Below are positions 63,310-64,000 of a stretch of 64,000 bases of DNA, piece after piece. Position numbers and translations under genes: made by a program. The stretch comes from Anisus vortex. Its lineage: Eukaryota > Mollusca > Gastropoda > Planorbidae. The stretch is taken from the NCBI GenBank assembly GCA_949126835.1, contig OX421494.1, positions 56,672,358 to 56,736,357 of the forward strand, read 5' to 3'. Every line of letters starts with the position of its first letter. Position 1 is the stretch's first letter. The notes beneath the pieces are model-generated. The model had not been told where the DNA came from. It ran no database searches and saw only the letters and a program-made list of their open reading frames with translations.

Positions 63310-64000
63310 CAGGGGTCATTTGCCAAAGAGGCAATCTCAGACCTGGAGAAGGGCGGTTGCCAACTAGGCAATCTCAGACCTGGAGACGGTCAGTGGCCAA
63401 CGAGGCGATTTCTGACCTGGAGAAGATCAGTAAAGTTGCCAACAAGGCAATCTCAGACCTGGAGAAGGGCAGTTGCCAACGAGGCAATCTCAGACCTGGA
63501 GAAGGTCAGTTGCGAACGAGGCAATCTCAGACCCGGAGAAGGTCAGTTGCCAACGAGGCAATCTCAGACCTGGAGAAGGTCAGCTGCCAACGAGGCAACC
63601 TCAGACCTGGAGAAGGTCAGTTGCCAACGAGGCAATCTCAGACCTGGAGAAGGTCAGTTGCAAACGAGGCAATCTCAGATCTGGAGAAGGTCAGTTGCCA
63701 ACGAGGCAATCTCAGACCTGGAGAAGGTCAGTTGCCAACGAGGCAATCTCAGACCTGGAGAAGGTCAGTTGCCAACGAGGCGATTTCTGACCTGGAGAAG
63801 ATCAGTAAAGTTGCCAACAAGGCAATCTCAGACCTGGAGAAGGGCAGTTGCCAACGAGGCAATCCCAGACCCGGAGAAGGTCAGTTGCCAACGAGGCAAT
63901 CTCGGACCTGGAGAATGTAAGTTGCCAACGAGGCAACATCAGACCTGGAGAAGGTCAGTTGCCAACGAGGCAATCTCAGACCTGGAGAAAGTCAGTTGCC
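63310..64000. repeat. 37-bp minisatellite running off the right edge, about 19 copies
   Basis: Each unit contains GTTGCCAACGAGGCAATCTC then AGACCTGGAGAAGGTCA. Two units are lengthened by an extra AAGATCAGTAAA segment (near 63420 and 63797). The unit is not a multiple of three and none of the three plus frames has a stop, so a 231-codon open frame cycles through three peptide readings. I do not regard it as a gene without a transcript. Confidence 0.95.

Noticed and set aside
63225..63920. 231-codon open frame at the right edge
   Set aside because: A 37-bp tandem array open in three frames explains it. No family motif or splice-linked exon was seen.

Overview
This is animal nuclear DNA: AT-rich, with GT-AG introns, tRNA-derived SINEs, non-LTR and LTR retrotransposons, several classes of DNA transposon and very many minisatellites. 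The gene models and repeats look lophotrochozoan, most likely a mollusc and perhaps a gastropod. The taxon is inference: no mitochondrial or rRNA marker is present.

Layout. (1) 689-4701, plus strand: a four-exon homologue of the conserved unknown UPF0561/C2orf68 protein (131 aa). (2) 4.7-15.5 kb: gene-poor DNA with a 1.8 kb element bounded by perfect 123-bp inverted repeats, a 1.2 kb 40-bp minisatellite, and SINEs that have themselves been amplified into tandem arrays. (3) 44508 down to 15565, minus strand: a complete Piwi gene, closest to the PIWIL2/Ago3-type clade. I reconstruct 20 coding exons that join in phase to 957 codons, with RG-rich N-terminus, N domain, PAZ, MID and PIWI domains and an intact D-E-D-H catalytic set. 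Its introns hold an intact, apparently very recent Gypsy-class retrotransposon (19505-23979, identical 219-bp LTRs, 5-bp target duplication, one 1334-aa Gag-Pol frame), three copies of a TTAA-bounded element, two copies of a DNA element with 6-bp target duplications, two hAT-type elements, SINEs and six sizeable minisatellites. Two of those minisatellites grew out of piwi 3' splice sites. (4) 50155-58141, plus strand: a nine-exon borealin (CDCA8) homologue, 268 aa, divergent from piwi across about 5.6 kb. (5) 59911-60063, minus strand: the terminal exon of a TMBIM/Lifeguard (Bax-inhibitor-1 family) gene, convergent with borealin. (6) 60.9-64.0 kb: LINE relics and three minisatellites, one visibly derived from LINE coding sequence and one running off the right edge.

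The host genes are unrelated in function: a germline transposon-silencing nuclease, a chromosomal passenger complex subunit, an ER/Golgi-type membrane protein and an unknown conserved protein. The most notable point is the piwi locus itself. The gene that silences transposons carries an intact young retrotransposon in sense orientation, together with arrays that duplicate its own splice sites and one array that repeats an inverted GGTCA/TGACC motif several dozen times. Coordinates come from reading the sequence by eye. Splice junctions are supported by phase and family similarity, not by transcripts.
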